From Colius striatus (Eukaryota > Chordata > Aves > Coliiformes > Coliidae), in assembly GCF_028858725.1 (NCBI RefSeq), contig NC_084781.1, positions 1,744,513 to 1,808,512 of the forward strand: DNA of 64,000 nucleotides, in the 5' to 3' direction. Position 1 is the stretch's first letter; every line of letters starts with the position of its first letter. Positions 49,750-62,755 of this stretch are shown here, piece by piece. A program made the translations under genes and the position numbers. Below the pieces are notes generated by a model, which did no database searches, was not told where the DNA came from, and worked only from the letters and a program-made list of their open reading frames with translations.

Positions 49750-51200
49750 GTAAGCTGCTCCCTAAGGCCGGGGAGGCTGTGCCGAGGCACCCGGAGCAGC
49801 CCGCTGCACCGGCGCCCTTCGCCCGCCCAGCCCCGCGTAGCGAACCCCGGCGCGTCCCGCTCCTCCGCAGCCTGGGACGCGCCCCGAGCCCCGGCGCTGC
49901 CCGTACCCCGAGTATTCGTGCCCGTCTCCAGCGGGAGGCTTCGCGTTGCTCCCGCTTAGGGAAGATGTCATCTGGGAAGTGTTTGCCGAGTTCAGTGCGC
50001 AGCGGCGGGCTTCAACCTGTGCACAAATAACTAACCAGGGCAAGCGATAATGAGCTAACCGTACCATAAAAGTGGCCTTGACCCGGCGCTCATTGAAACA
50101 ACTGGGGGCTTTTTCGTTGCCATCCGTGGGAGTACAAAGAAATTAATAGAAACATTGGAAAAAAGGGAGGAAAAGCTGCTACTGAGACGCAGCATTTTCT
50201 ACCCGGATTCTTTCTTTGAAAGAAATTAGGCTGTTTCTAATAGAGATGGTGTGGAAATATATCTGATGATTTTTGCACACACAGACACCAGAAATAAATC
50301 CATACAAGTGGATCTCTGTCCTGGCCAGAAACCACTGATTTAAATACAAAACCCCAAGTGGCTGAGTGATTAAAATTGTCAAACAGACTGATGTGATGCA
50401 AGCCCCTAAAAATCCCCATTAAAAGTTATTAGAACACAGTCCTGATTTTAAAGAAAGAAAACCATCCTCTTGTTTTTCTAATGAAGCAGACAGTTTTCTA
50501 GAGTGATATTCATCCCACAAGGCTACACTTCCAGTGGTGGCACCTAATGTCTAATGGGAATCAGATGATGAAAGGCAAAAATACCTTCTTCCGAAACAAT
50601 CAGACACATCTCTGGTAAAACCAGACCTATTTCAAGGTCATAACACTCTACTTTTCCTTTCTCTTTCCTGGCAGCATTCCTTTTGTGTTTTTGTTGTGTT
50701 TATAAGCGCTTTGGCTTAGGTTTGGGGTTTGTTTTTTAATGCTTAGCTGACTCTAAATGCAGAGGAGCATTTCTGATGTCTCAGCAGAGCTGTGCCGCTA
50801 GAAACTTGCTGTTGGGTTACCGAAAAGTTTGATGACTTGAGCAAACCAAGCATCAGTCTTCCTCCAACCTCAGCATTTATTTGTATAAATGCTTCATTAT
50901 TAAAGACCCAGAAGTGATTAGGAGGCTGGATGAGAATTAAAACCCCTGCTGGCCAGCTTTTGGGGACAAGCAACATGAACAGTGTGATCCTTACTCAACG
51001 TTTATCCCTTCCCATCGATTTTGTGCGTGACGTTCCTTTGCCTTCTCTAATTGCTGACAGATTCTTTTATACCAGAAAGATCTGGTTGTTAATCAAGATA
51101 TTGCTGACAAGGGAATTTTTCAGAGCTGATTCCCTCACTATTGCACAGCCAGTGAAATTCAGTGCTTGGCCAAAATAGGCACTGAAAGTCCCAAATGGTT

Positions 51201-51216
51201 TGTGTGTGTGTGTGTG
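51201..51216 (+). repeat. (TG)8 microsatellite
   Basis: A short perfect dinucleotide run in BARX2 intron 1. No further significance seen. Confidence 0.9.
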
Positions 51217-53859
51217 GTGGATTGTGGTTACGTGGGAAGGGCCCGATTCTGCACACAGAATCAGTCAGTGGTTTATGGCTCTTGATGATTTAAATGTCTC
51301 CTTTAGCTCGAAGGACCCTCAGGTTTTTTTGATGGGTGATGTGCCTCTCAGCAGCTGTTTTGACTCTCACGACCCCCATGTGAAAAAGAGAGATTTTTTA
51401 ATGTATATAGTTCTGTGTCCAGTACAGCAAACGCTGCCTTCATGACTAATATGTCATTAATAAGCATTAATAATCCTCAAATGATTCAGCAGTGGATTAG
51501 GAGTCATGCTAGCAAGACTCTTGTGGTTACTGTTCAGTCAAAACCTTCTTTCTCTTTGGGATCTTTAATGAATTTACCCTCAAGGTTGCATTTCTAGCCC
51601 AAGCTCTGGCCTGTCCCTGTGTCAGGGTGGATTGTGAGTATCTCCTTTGAATGGAATAAACTTGATGCAGTTGCAGTGCTTAAGCAGCAAAGTACACAGA
51701 GTTGCTTCTGAGATTAAAACCATAGAGGAAACTGCTACAACCCCCCCCCATTTCCATACTGTAAGGTTTTTAGGTACAAAGTCCTATTTGTAGGAGGTAA
51801 TGGCAAATTTCTCCTGTTATAAAAGAGAGGAAAGTTTGGCATTGCCTGGGAAATGAGCAGTGCCACAAAACACAAATGTGAAAGGATTTTAAAATACCCA
51901 ACATAAATCTGGATAAAACCTCCAAACAAACCACAAAACCCAAGCAGCCAAACTAACCCAAACTCAGGAGGCTTTAGCCACTTAGGGGCTGAAAACTGCA
52001 GAAATACAGCTCTGTGGCATTGAAATCACTGCCTGCATTTCCTTTGAGTTAATCAGGGCATGAGCACTTGGTGTCTTTGTGATGTGAAAAACTGAAATCA
52101 CAGAAATTCACTCTGCCAGCAGAGTCACAGCTGAGACTTGGGAGGGTCTGAAACAGTCACGAGTAGCTAAGTTACTTGAGTTGAACTTTTCAGCAGTAAG
52201 GCTTTCTCTCAAGTCAGGAGTGTCAAATTTTGTTGGTGTTTTCATGGGCTAAAGGGTTAATTGTTCTTTCATCTGGGGTGAAGTCAGAGAAGCCTGATAT
52301 GCCTTATAATTTATTTGGAGCTGAAAGATCTAAGGTGTTGTAGTTGTGTGGCTCGTGTGCTTAACACGTCCTCCGTGAAGGGAAGAGATCTGAAAAGCCT
52401 TGGTAACCAAAGGGAAAACAGTCTTGCTTTCAGCTATGGTCAAACACTCAATCCTTCAGCATCTGCAGCTGAGTTGGAACAAAACAGAATTGTCAAGTAG
52501 AGAGGAGTAAGGGTGGAAGGAGCTGTGAAGGTTTTTCCCCTGTGCATCACGAGGGCGAGAAGTTGACAGTTGTAAAGAGGATTCAGGAGCTCTGATGCCG
52601 GGCTCACGGATCTCACCGGGGAGATTCTCATTGCAAAGAGCTTGGAATGAGCCTCAATTGAAAGAAAAATCCCTGTCAAAAGGACCCATCATTAACTTCA
52701 GATCTGGTGTGTGTGGACATATATTCTGGCTTTTATGGAGCCAAATAAGCACGGCTGTACTCCTGAGCCTGTGACAAAACGCTAGCCCAGGTTCAGAGCT
52801 GTGACGATTAAAATGTAGCTATATAAAAACCAGCAGTGGTTAATACCTCTTTGATTTGTGACTTTTTGGGTTGTGATGATGTAATGGGAACATTATTTGT
52901 TTTGTTTCGAGCTATTTATGGCTTTTCATGCTCTGTCATACCGAGCTCATTCGTGTATCTAGTGATTACAGCGTTGTCTACAACGTGTGCTGTGCTTGCT
53001 CCGTCCTGCTGACTTCTGAAGGTTGCTTTTGGACTGAGCAGAGCCACACTTCAAATTGTCTTCATATCATTTTATAATTTTCCATTTAAAATACTCTGTA
53101 GGTGGGTCTAGACCCATTCTGGTTTGTTTCTTGCCTTTTATACAATCACGCTTTAGCAAGCCATTGGAAATCCAGTTGCTGTATTTGTGGTGTGATAAAG
53201 AATCAACTTTGTCAGTGTACAACGTTAGGAGGTCAAAGTGGACATGTTTATATATATCAAAGTAACTAAAATCACTTGGAAAAGGAAAGCCAGGGTGGTC
53301 ATGGCTTGGATTAAAAACAACTGCATTGCCTCTTTCAAGAGAGAGCTCTGAGAGTCTTCGTTTCGTTTTAGCCAAGCTGGTAAAGCAAATTGTTTATCGT
53401 CTCTGCTGTGTGCTCATTTCTGCCAGGACCTGTTCCAAAACACATAAAAAACCCCTCTCAAATTAGAAAGCATCTTAGTAATTTATCATTTAAATCTCAA
53501 TGAGCATCAGTGCCATTTATTTCTGTTCCACACCAAGGGTTTTTACTGGTACATGTCTCAGGTAGGACCGTGCTGCTCCGGTCGCCGTACCAGAGCAACG
53601 TCTCACATTAACATAGTGTTGCAGGCCAGAGAGGCTTTAAATCAGTGTGACTTTATTTGTCTTCTGAGAGAATTAGCTACTGTGATCTTAATATATTTAC
53701 TCTTGTGTAAGGGGAGTTGTGTGGAAGGGGGTTGTACTGCTCTGTGGAAGTTTAAAAGCGCCCCAGCAAGTGACACAACCTTAATTGTCGCAGCTCTCTA
53801 CGTATTTGAATGTCAACTACTCTGCTGGCTGTTCTGTGGCACAAGAAGCCTTTAAACAC

Positions 53860-53878
53860 TGATAATTATCATTATCTG
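53860..53878. promoter_or_regulatory. Palindromic GATA-site cluster in BARX2 intron 1
   Basis: TGATAATTATCA is a perfect 12-bp palindrome giving a GATA core on each strand around a central AATT. It is followed immediately by TTATCT, a third GATA core on the minus strand. It lies at the end of a CpG-retaining stretch (53550-53870). Function is inferred from the motifs only. Confidence 0.4.
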
Positions 53879-56800
53879 CTTCCTTGAACTTATTACTGGG
53901 ATTGTTGGTTTTGTGGTTGTTTTTAGTTTGTTTGCTGGGTTTGGTTTTGAGGAACAGACCTCGTTTGGTGTTTGTGCAACTGGGGTTTTAATGTAGGCGG
54001 CTATCTTAGTATAGAGTTGTTCAGAACTTGAATTCTTCTCTTGCAGTTCTTTTTCTCTGTTTTTTCTTGGTTTATCTTGGGATGAAACTGGGAACTGCTT
54101 ATCCCAAAGGTTCTTCTGAGCTGTTGTTTTCCTGGTAGATTTGATATTTTCTGGATTGAACTAAGCTGTGTCGGCACAAGGGGAAAATCCTTGTGTACTG
54201 CAGTGTGAGCTCTGCTGCTTCTGCTCCTCACTCACTCACCAGCCTTTTTAAGAAACCATGGTGAGGAGGTAGATTTCTTGTGTCTTAAAAACAGTTCAGG
54301 TTTTATGTGTGACCTCACAACGAGATTCCTTCTGATTCCCTTCAAAAAGGCCCTGAATTTGCTCAGGGACATGATGTACAATTGAGGTGTGAGCCATTCC
54401 CTCTGCTCAAACACAGATACTGTTAGAGTTTCTGGGGGAAAGGAAAAGGGAATCCATGTACTGGATGTCCCAGCATGGAGAAAAATGCCATCCCTTCAAA
54501 GTTCCTTATCTGAAAGATAACAGCTGGATTGAGCCCAGTAAATAAAGCCCATACAAAGCCCTTCTACCAGGCTAGCTTGAACCCAAACCTGCTCAACCTC
54601 CTGTTAACCCTACATCTTCAGCTGGCTTTGAACTGCCATCCCCCAGTGTGCTGCAGATGGAAGGCTTTGCTGTGTGGCATCCCAAGCCTTATTACAAGCT
54701 ACTGGAAAGAGTTTTGGTGGTGGGGTGTGCAAAGTGACTGGATGTCTTAAATGTGTGTCTGCAGTGGGACTCGGTGACTCGGGAGGTTCCTTAAAGATCT
54801 GAGTGCCAAGAGGTATTTGTTGAGGGAAGCAGGCTCAAATGAATACACAGCAAAGAGTGATAGGTGCCAGCTTAAACTGCAGAGCTCTCAGTCTCTCTCT
54901 GTGGAAATCCACATTGGTGCAATGCTGTTTGGGATTTTTCCCTCACTCTTTGTGCACACATACAAAGAAAAACCCCACTTTTTAAACTCCCAGTGTTTAT
55001 TGGGCTTAGCTTACAAAGATCAGTATAATTCCATAGTTTAATAGCAAAAAGTAAAGGCAAAATGACAAAGGACATCTATTAATCCTGAATAATAATTGTT
55101 GCTTGTGCAGATGTTTCTGGTGCAGTGTTAGGGAAGCTATTGAGCATTCTTAATAAAGGTGGGATAATTGAGAGATGATGTTGCCACAGATCCTAGAAGA
55201 TGCAGCCACATCTATGCAGACCTCTCAAAGCACTCCTCTGGAAACCTTGAAAAGGGAGAATTTACTGTTGGGACTCTCCCTGCTCCTGTAGTTTGATTTC
55301 TTCAGCTGCAACCCCAGGAAACTCTCAGCCAAATAACTCCCCATCCATTTTATCCCTACAAGATAAAAACCTTTCTGTAGCAATCTTGCTGAGGGCCAGT
55401 TTAAAAGCAGAGGTAAATCTGCCCAAAAGTGGCATCTTTAGGAATAATAATGGGCTAGCTCATAGCAACCATGTAGCTGGAGAAGAGTCTGTCAGTGTTC
55501 TTGTTGAGATTATAGCTAATATTAGAGGTGGTATTTCAGCAGCAGAGCCACATGAGAATCTGAAGGCTGGCTTTGCTTAGGCTGAGCAGGGAAATCTGTC
55601 TCTAAAGGGGTTTCAATGCTAAGTGATAAAAAATGTGGAATCAAGTCTGAATCTTTCTGCCTGTAGCTCCTTACAGATAATAGTGAAGAACTTCATGAAA
55701 GGCAAAACAAACTCACACCCCAGTGACTGCAATAAAACCTACCGTGGAAAGTAATCAGCCTTGTGGTTGTGGTTAAGCATGAATAAGCATCGTGGAGGAA
55801 TGCTCTAATAGGAGGTATTAATGAATGTGGGATTCCACTGGGAAAATTGACACCTCCACCTTTTTGGAAAGCTTCACAGCTTGCACAGTTGAAATCCATC
55901 TACAGCCTGGTTTAGGTTTATATGCTGTGAGATAAAAAGTGTGTCCTCGGTTTGGACACTGCTGCTGGAGCCTGCACAACACAGACCTAGTGCCACAGCA
56001 CTTGAGTGTGATTAGGACTTGTATGACTATTCCTCAACTTGCTGCTGTAAAATACATGAAAAGCCAGCCTTGGCTAGTAGAATGAATGTCCCTCTAGCCC
56101 TGCAGCCCTCAGTACCAGCTGAGTATGAACAGGGACAAGAATCCTCACTGGGGAAGCCGAGGAAAAAGAAGCGAGACTGTTTCGAGCCAACACTGTGTGA
56201 AGCTCCCCATCAACACTGCAGAGCAGTAGCTAAGGAGACTTTGTTTTCTTCTTCTGTTTACTTGTGTGGAGCATTACATTTCTTTTCCAGCTAAAAGTAT
56301 GGTGAAGGACAACTTGTTATATCATCATCTTGGCTGCGTGTTGATTGGAGTGTTGATCCACCTTCAGCAAGGCTTTAGTGCCGATGGGAGTGCTGTGAGG
56401 AGATTTGGGTGACTGAAAGAAGTCTCTGATATCAAATCTCTTCCATGCCCTCAGCACGAAGCAAAAACCCTGGGAGTAGTCAGAAGAATGGATGTTTTGG
56501 TTTGTTGGTAGGTAGAAGGAACAATAGCAACTGTCCTTTTTAGTTCAGAGTGAAGAGAAAAATGTCTTAGATTTCTTCTTGGCAAGTTTAGAGTTTAAAA
56601 AGTGGGGGGTGGGGGTGGAAATCAGGTCAGAGGAAGTACTTGATTTGGAATAAATACTGAAAACATGCCTTCCAAAGGCTGAAAGGAAACTTTCTGACAC
56701 TTTTTTAACGTGAGACATTTGGCAAAGCAATGAAGTGACTTTCTGTACTGCAGAAGCCTTGTGGTGGTTGGTTGTTTTTTGATGAAGTTACAACTGAACA

Positions 56801-59458
56801 TTTTCAACCAGTTCTGTTGGAGAATTAAAAGCCAGAATGCCTTAGGATGAGCTGCTTTTGCTAGGAAATAATAATTCCTTGGTTAAAGTCTAGGACCTGG
56901 TTTGTGCTCTTGCTGTATCTGTGTACATCAAGGCAAAGTCTGTAACAGAACAAGCTCTCGGGAGCCGAGTGGGGGATGTTTGGGGTACCCTTGTCCTCAG
57001 CGGTGATGGAACCCACAGCATTGCATCACACAGATGAGACAGCTCATGTTATGCCTCCTGCTGGGATGGGCTTGTGCTGACTTCTCCAGGAAAGTGGCCC
57101 CTTCTTTGCATTGCTCCCATTTCTCACTCTGCTCAGAAGGGTGTCCGTGCCGTGCTGGGTCTGATCGCTCCCACCACGCACTGCACGGGTGAGATGGATG
57201 TGTGAGCTTCAGAGCAGGCTGAGCAGTAATAAAGCATGAGATCATAGTAATATTATCACCCAGGGAAATACTGGAGATGGATTTCTGCCCCCTTGAGTTA
57301 TCTATTACTCCTTGTGTTCCTGGCAGTCAGAGAGAATCTAGCTGAGAGGCTTCTGACCCTCGTTGAGTGACGTGAAATCCCCAAAGCTACATTTTAATAA
57401 CATCTTTAAAAACACAGAGAGATTTGGTGTTAGGGCCTGGCTTACACAGTAAATACTTCATATTTTCCATCTTCCTCTCATGTAATTTTTTTGGCATCTT
57501 CTCCCTCATTCCTGTTGACCAGAACATAGCTCAGAAAAGCCCCCAGTCACCAGTTGCAGACACTGGGGACAAGGTGTGTGGGTGCTCAACGCTGGGGCCT
57601 GTGGAAGTAACTAATGGGAAGGAACAGCCTTTCCCCAAAAAATCCTCCAATGTGGATCCCTGCATTGGTATTCAAACCTCTTCCAACTGCACTTAACACA
57701 TCTTGGTATTGTGAGTGAAGTCAGATACTTGCTGCTTCTGGCCTCCAGAGGGGTCAAGACTGGTGGGATGCTGGTAAAACACATGCCATGAGGATGCTAA
57801 AGGTTTGATTCTACTCCTAGCTACCTGATGAGAACCAGTTCTTGGGGTAAGGAGCACTTAGTTGTCTGGATAAATCTCTCCCTAAAGTTTGCCACATGGA
57901 AAAGAAAGTCCAGCATCTCTTCCTTGTAAAAAACCAAAAGGCACAACCCTCCCCTCCCCACAGTTTATTTCCTCTTTTTGACTGGTCTGTGTGTCCCTCT
58001 TCATAGCTGGCACTTTTGTAGAGCCTAAATAGATCTAGTTCAGTAAGAAGAAAGGAATTTGAGTAAAAATGAGGCATTTTCTGGCAACCATGGTGAGTGA
58101 GAAAGTAGCTTTGTCCTTGCACAAGGTTGTACAAGCTATGGCTCTGACACTATTTCTTTCCAGAATGTCTGAACTTTTCTAAAGCATAAAACCTGAACCT
58201 TTTTTTTTCATTCCTTTTTTAAAGAAGGAGAAAAACCAATCCTCCAGAACCTTCTACATCAGAAAAAACCAAACTCCCTGTGAAAACCCAGGGACAGAAC
58301 ATTTGCAGTGGGTCTTTTTCTTGTCAGACGTGCTGAGTCAGGTCTTACCTTGTAACTTAACTGCAACAGGACCACTCCTGCAAAGGGTTTGATTTGGGAG
58401 CTTTAGTATTTGCCCTATAACTCAAATAATCTTGCTGTGAGTTCAAGAGAAGACTTTTCAGTGTGGTCAGCAGTCAGGTTTCAATCCTTGGCTCACCTTG
58501 GCTTTGGGTATTGCTACTGGTGATAATCTTGCCTGTTCCAGGCTAAGGGAATAGCTCATTTTTCCTGCTGATGCAGTTGTTTTTAATGGACCTCTATAAC
58601 CAGGATTTCACTTTGCAGAGGTTAGACCTTCATCTGAATTAACTTATTAATAGACATCTCCAGAACTGATGTTGAAGCAAGAACTGTACCTTGGAGTGTA
58701 CAGGTACCTGTTGCCACATCCAGTGTGCGGCTGCCTACGTTCAGACATTAAAACCAAAGCACTGTTGGGTAAGCACAGAAGGGTTGAAGCCTTAATAAAA
58801 CCATCTCCTTTTCTTTTACAAGACAGAGAAACGTGGCTGATATGTTTGTGGTGACATAAACAGGGTATGCTGTGAGAGACCAACCTACCATCTCTCAAGC
58901 AAAATCAGCAGCGGTGGTACTTGGGTGCTGCCTGTATCTCCTACGTGTAATTGCATCACAGAAGCTGTCTGTGGGAAGGCCTGGTGCTCTGCCTTGCATT
59001 TCTTCACATGGCTCAAAGAGAAGCCTGAAGCAAATGGGGTGGGGGGGGTTTTTTTGGCCACCAAAGATTTGTGTGAGTTTGTGAATCCATTTTACATCAC
59101 CCTTCTGTCTGTTTTGTTCAGAACTGCCTATTGACAGCTTTGCCAACAGTTCATTTTGTTCCTGTGGTGACTAAACAGTGGAGGAGCTGATATTTGAAGT
59201 TTTCTGTGACATCAGAGGACAGTACCAGGCAGTCTGGATCTCTGCCATCAGCTCTTTGCTGTGCTCTTTTGCTTTCCTTAAGGTTTGTTTTAGGTTGCTG
59301 GATAGTAGTGAAATTCTCCACTGAGGCTGTGCCAGAAGTTAGAAGGGTTGGTTTCACCTTGTTACAATAAATTACAGAGCAATTGTAAATGATGAAAAGG
59401 GGTTTGATGAAGTGGGTGAGGAATAATTGATGGATTATTTTAGTTAAAATTACTTAGA

Positions 59459-59508
59459 GCCCAATCCAACTCCCACTGAAGTCAATTAAATTCGAGTTGG
59501 ATCGGGGC
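59459..59508. repeat. Inverted-repeat (hairpin) element of ancient amniote type
   Basis: The left arm GCCCAATCCAACTC (59459-59472) pairs with the right arm GAGTTGGATCGGGGC (59494-59508) with one substitution and one extra base. The intervening loop contains CACTGAAGTCAATTAAATTC. The arrangement of a GATCC-containing arm with TGAAGTCAAT recalls an old palindromic repeat widespread in reptiles and birds, but I cannot name it with certainty. It sits in a TAAT-rich part of BARX2 intron 1 (59420-59600). Confidence 0.5.
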
Positions 59509-61054
59509 CAAAATGAGTCAAAGTCAATTATGCCTTAACTGTAAACATTTAAAAGCACATTATTATAAGGTACTTTAGCACTTAAATTACGTTAAAACAA
59601 AAGCATTTCCAAAATCCAGCTGATAGTTTTGTTTGTCCAGCTCTATTGGAACCCTTTTTCTCATGGCTGAGAAACAGAGACCTCTTGAGCTGATGCTCAA
59701 CCCCTGTATATCTGAAGTGAAGAGATGGCAAGCCAGTGGATTCTGCAGATGGATTTGTGTCCATCAGACACCAGTGACTGCAGGAGAGGAGCCAGCAAAG
59801 GTGACTGAAAAGGGATTGTAGAAATCCTGGTGGTTTTTCATCTAATTGTCAGGGTTTGAAGAGTTTAGTTGTGCAAGTATCAGCTCATAAACTACTGACA
59901 CTATGACATGGGCTCATCTCAGACCTGCAGTGGTTCTGCATCATCTTTGCTTCAGCTCAACAAGGTACAGCATCCAAAATATTGTTTCAAAAGAAAGAAG
60001 CTGAGTGATAAACAGATGGATTCACAGGTGCATTCCACAACATATGGTGGTGTTACCAGAAGATCCAGATTCTCTTACAAATCACCATTCACAAGCCTGC
60101 CTTCAGACCGTTGCTGTGTTTTTAACAGCACATCCAGGATTGATCCCTTTTGTTCTGCCCTCAGAGTTTCTCATCAGCATCCAGGCATCTCCTGCTCAAA
60201 TCTGGCAGGGGTAAGCTTTCCTGCCTTGCATCTGGCTAACAGGTTGTCTCAGGAGGTCGTAGCACAGCATCCTATGTGCCACCCCTGAAGATCTGCCAGG
60301 GGCATGGCCAGCTGCATGTGCAGCAGGGAATAACTGTTAACTGGGGTCACTCCTGTCTCTCCAAGTGAACTAAATTCGTCCCCACAGACAGATGATCTCC
60401 CAGTCAATGCCAAGCACTGAAAGGACTTCTGCAGGGTCTGAAATTGGTGTGGTTTGTTTTTGGTCCTGAGAAGCAGCTGTGTTTAAAATGAAAGACAAGG
60501 GCTGATCCTCGTTTGAACCAAGGACACGACGTAGCTCTGGCTCTCTCAAAGGTCTTTGTGGGGGATGGAGGTGCTGGACGTGTGCAGAGCAGTGAAAGGA
60601 TAGAAAATGAGGCATGGCTGGAAATGAAACATCAATTTGATGCTTGTGCAGCTAGAAGAGGAGTGTTGGAGTGCCTTCAGAGATGTTCAGCTTGCTAAAT
60701 GGACTTTGTTTTTAGTCTGGCAAATGCAGTTCAGCAAATGATTTCCTTTTCTTTTGTGCCAGCACAGTTTTCATGGTTATTTTGCCTCCTTTTTTCAGGG
60801 TACTCTTTTCTATACATTTCTATTCATAGCAGGATTAATTAATAGCTTGCACTAACACTTGTTAAAGAGCTTGCAGCTATGAAACAGACATTTCTGTCCT
60901 TCAGAGAAGGGTAAAAGTGATACCCATCCAGCAGCATCCATCAGGAGAAAGGGATACCACCATGATACACATTGATACAGGACTTCTGTGGCACACAGCA
61001 CTGCCTGATTTCTTCCCTGTTAAATACAGTGCCATGAAAGCCATGTGGGCAACT

Positions 61055-61124
61055 TCAGCAGGGGGGGTGGACTAGATGATCTCTAAAGGTCCCTTCCAAC
61101 CCCTACCATTGGATGATTCTATGA
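61055..61124 (+). mobile_element. CR1 LINE 3'-terminal fragment, plus orientation, in BARX2 intron 1
   Basis: GTGGACTAGATGATCTCTAA, AGGTCCCTTCCAACCCCTAC and the terminal GATGATTCTATGA form the last 70 bp of a CR1 copy in the same orientation as BARX2. It is well preserved compared with the relic at 49025. There is no coding content. Confidence 0.9.
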
Positions 61125-62747
61125 GCTTTCTATGTTTATAGGCTTTAGCATGCTTGAAAAAACCTGATTTCTGTGTTCCATGTCTTTCTCTCTTAACATT
61201 ACACCATCCAACATGTTACAAGGTGTAAAAATGCATTGAGAGCAGTTGTCAGCTAGGTAAAAACTGAGCTTTACTGTTACCTGCTCACAGATACTGACTG
61301 CTTGGTACAGCCTAGAAATAGTATCCCTTATGGGATAGAAGAGTCTTTCTGGACAGTGAAGGATACTGGAAACACTTCCATTCATCACAGTGCCTTGACA
61401 GCAACTTAGGTTGAAGAAAAACATGTTGGGGATAACTGCCAGTGCTTGGTGCTGTATTTCTGAGTACCTCTGCAATGATTTGAACAGAGCATAAGCCACT
61501 GTGCCCTGAAGCCAGTCATGCCAACAAGGGGTTCACTGAGTGTTTCTTACCTATGGAGAAAGTCCTAATGGAATAGCTGCTGCTGTTACTGCTTTGTTAA
61601 TCAACTGAAGGAAGTTCAGGGTTCATTTTACCTGACACATAGCCTTAGTGTGGCTTTAAGTGTGGTGGACTCCTCATTTGTCTGCTCAGAATGTTTGTTT
61701 TCCCCAAAGCCAGTTGTGGGTCATTCACCTCCAGTCACTGATCCCAACATTGGAAATGTTTGTCCAGCTGATGACAGTCAAGTGCTTTGAAAAGTTATTG
61801 CCTCTGGTTAAACTGAGCTTGGTTTGCACATTGTGAGAACATTCAAATACATACCTCACCTAGTTTCTGTCCACAAGACTTTTCTTCATGCAGATGCCTC
61901 ACTCCTTACACTAACCAGTAAATAGTGGGACCTATGTATTGTGGTTTAACCTTCTGCATCCTGCAGGTTATGTCCAAATATTGCTTTACTCAGTACCCCT
62001 TCCTTTCCCCCTGGTCCCCATTGCTTGAAGTCAATAGAAGTATTGGGTGTGTAAGAAGAAAAGGAATTGCATCAGACTGCAAACAGATGAATGTTCTCTG
62101 CTGAGCATTCCCAGGCTGGCAGCTTGGGACATGCCACTGATGGCAACGGGGATAACAATGAGCTTGGGAGTTTGCAGAGCCCATGGGATAGCTGAGAACT
62201 TTGCCATGGGCACTCAGTGGCTTGGCCATCTCTACTCAGCTTTGGCCTTGACTCACTCCATGATGTGGAGTGAGTTGTGTGCTCGCTGCATGGCTCATGT
62301 TTGCCTGCAGTTGAACGGCCGTTGGTTACACACTTGTGGAGAGCATGGGCAGTCCTTGGTGAAGAAATGCAAGCCCAAAGTGATGTGGTCAGTGGGGATT
62401 TCATATGTTTAACTATGCTCTTCCTAAAGTTTAGTTAAGCACAATACAACCTGTATTCTTTTCCCCACCAAAGCCTGCAGGAGGGCAAAGACTTCTCCAC
62501 AGATCATGTTAAGAGGTGCTAAAACAAAGCCGCGTTTCTTACTTCACAGGCGTTTCAACTCATTCCTTTGCCATTTGTATCCATCCTTTGACCCTTTACT
62601 GGACTCTTCTCCCTTCTATCCATGCCCTGCTGGGTTTTTCCAGTTTGCCCTTTCTCTGCCTGCCTTTTTTTCTCCTCTCCAGCTCTTTCTTGCTGTCTCC
62701 CCTCAGCATCTGATAACGTCGGAGTTCAAGTCGAACTTTCGAACCCG

Positions 62748-62755
62748 TGACGTCA
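62748..62755. promoter_or_regulatory. Perfect CRE palindrome in BARX2 intron 1
   Basis: TGACGTCA is the full CREB/ATF site. It lies in a 45-bp stretch with five CpGs (ATAACGTCGGAG, AAGTCGAACTTTCGAACCCG). Full CREs outside promoters often lose their CpG, so retention suggests selection or a recent origin. Confidence 0.45.

Larger units (their letters stand above)
49261..49960. promoter_or_regulatory. CpG island covering BARX2 promoter, exon 1 and start of intron 1
   Basis: A sharp rise in G+C and CpG frequency begins near 49261 and fades after about 49960. It contains the PBX/MEIS, CArG and TATA elements, the leader and the coding part of exon 1. Long open frames on both strands here (for example 48977-49753 plus and 49257-49790 minus) come from the scarcity of stop codons in GC-rich DNA. 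Only the 49572 frame has recognisable protein homology. Confidence 0.85.

Noticed and set aside
48977..49753. 258-codon plus-strand open frame over the BARX2 promoter and exon 1
   Set aside because: It starts upstream of the predicted transcription start, runs through the CR1 relic and promoter, and is a different frame from BARX2. It is explained by low stop frequency in GC-rich DNA; only the part after 49517 may matter as an upstream ORF.
49257..49790. 177-codon minus-strand open frame antisense to BARX2 exon 1
   Set aside because: Low-complexity Ala/Gly/Arg/Pro composition, a shadow of the CpG island with no recognisable domain.
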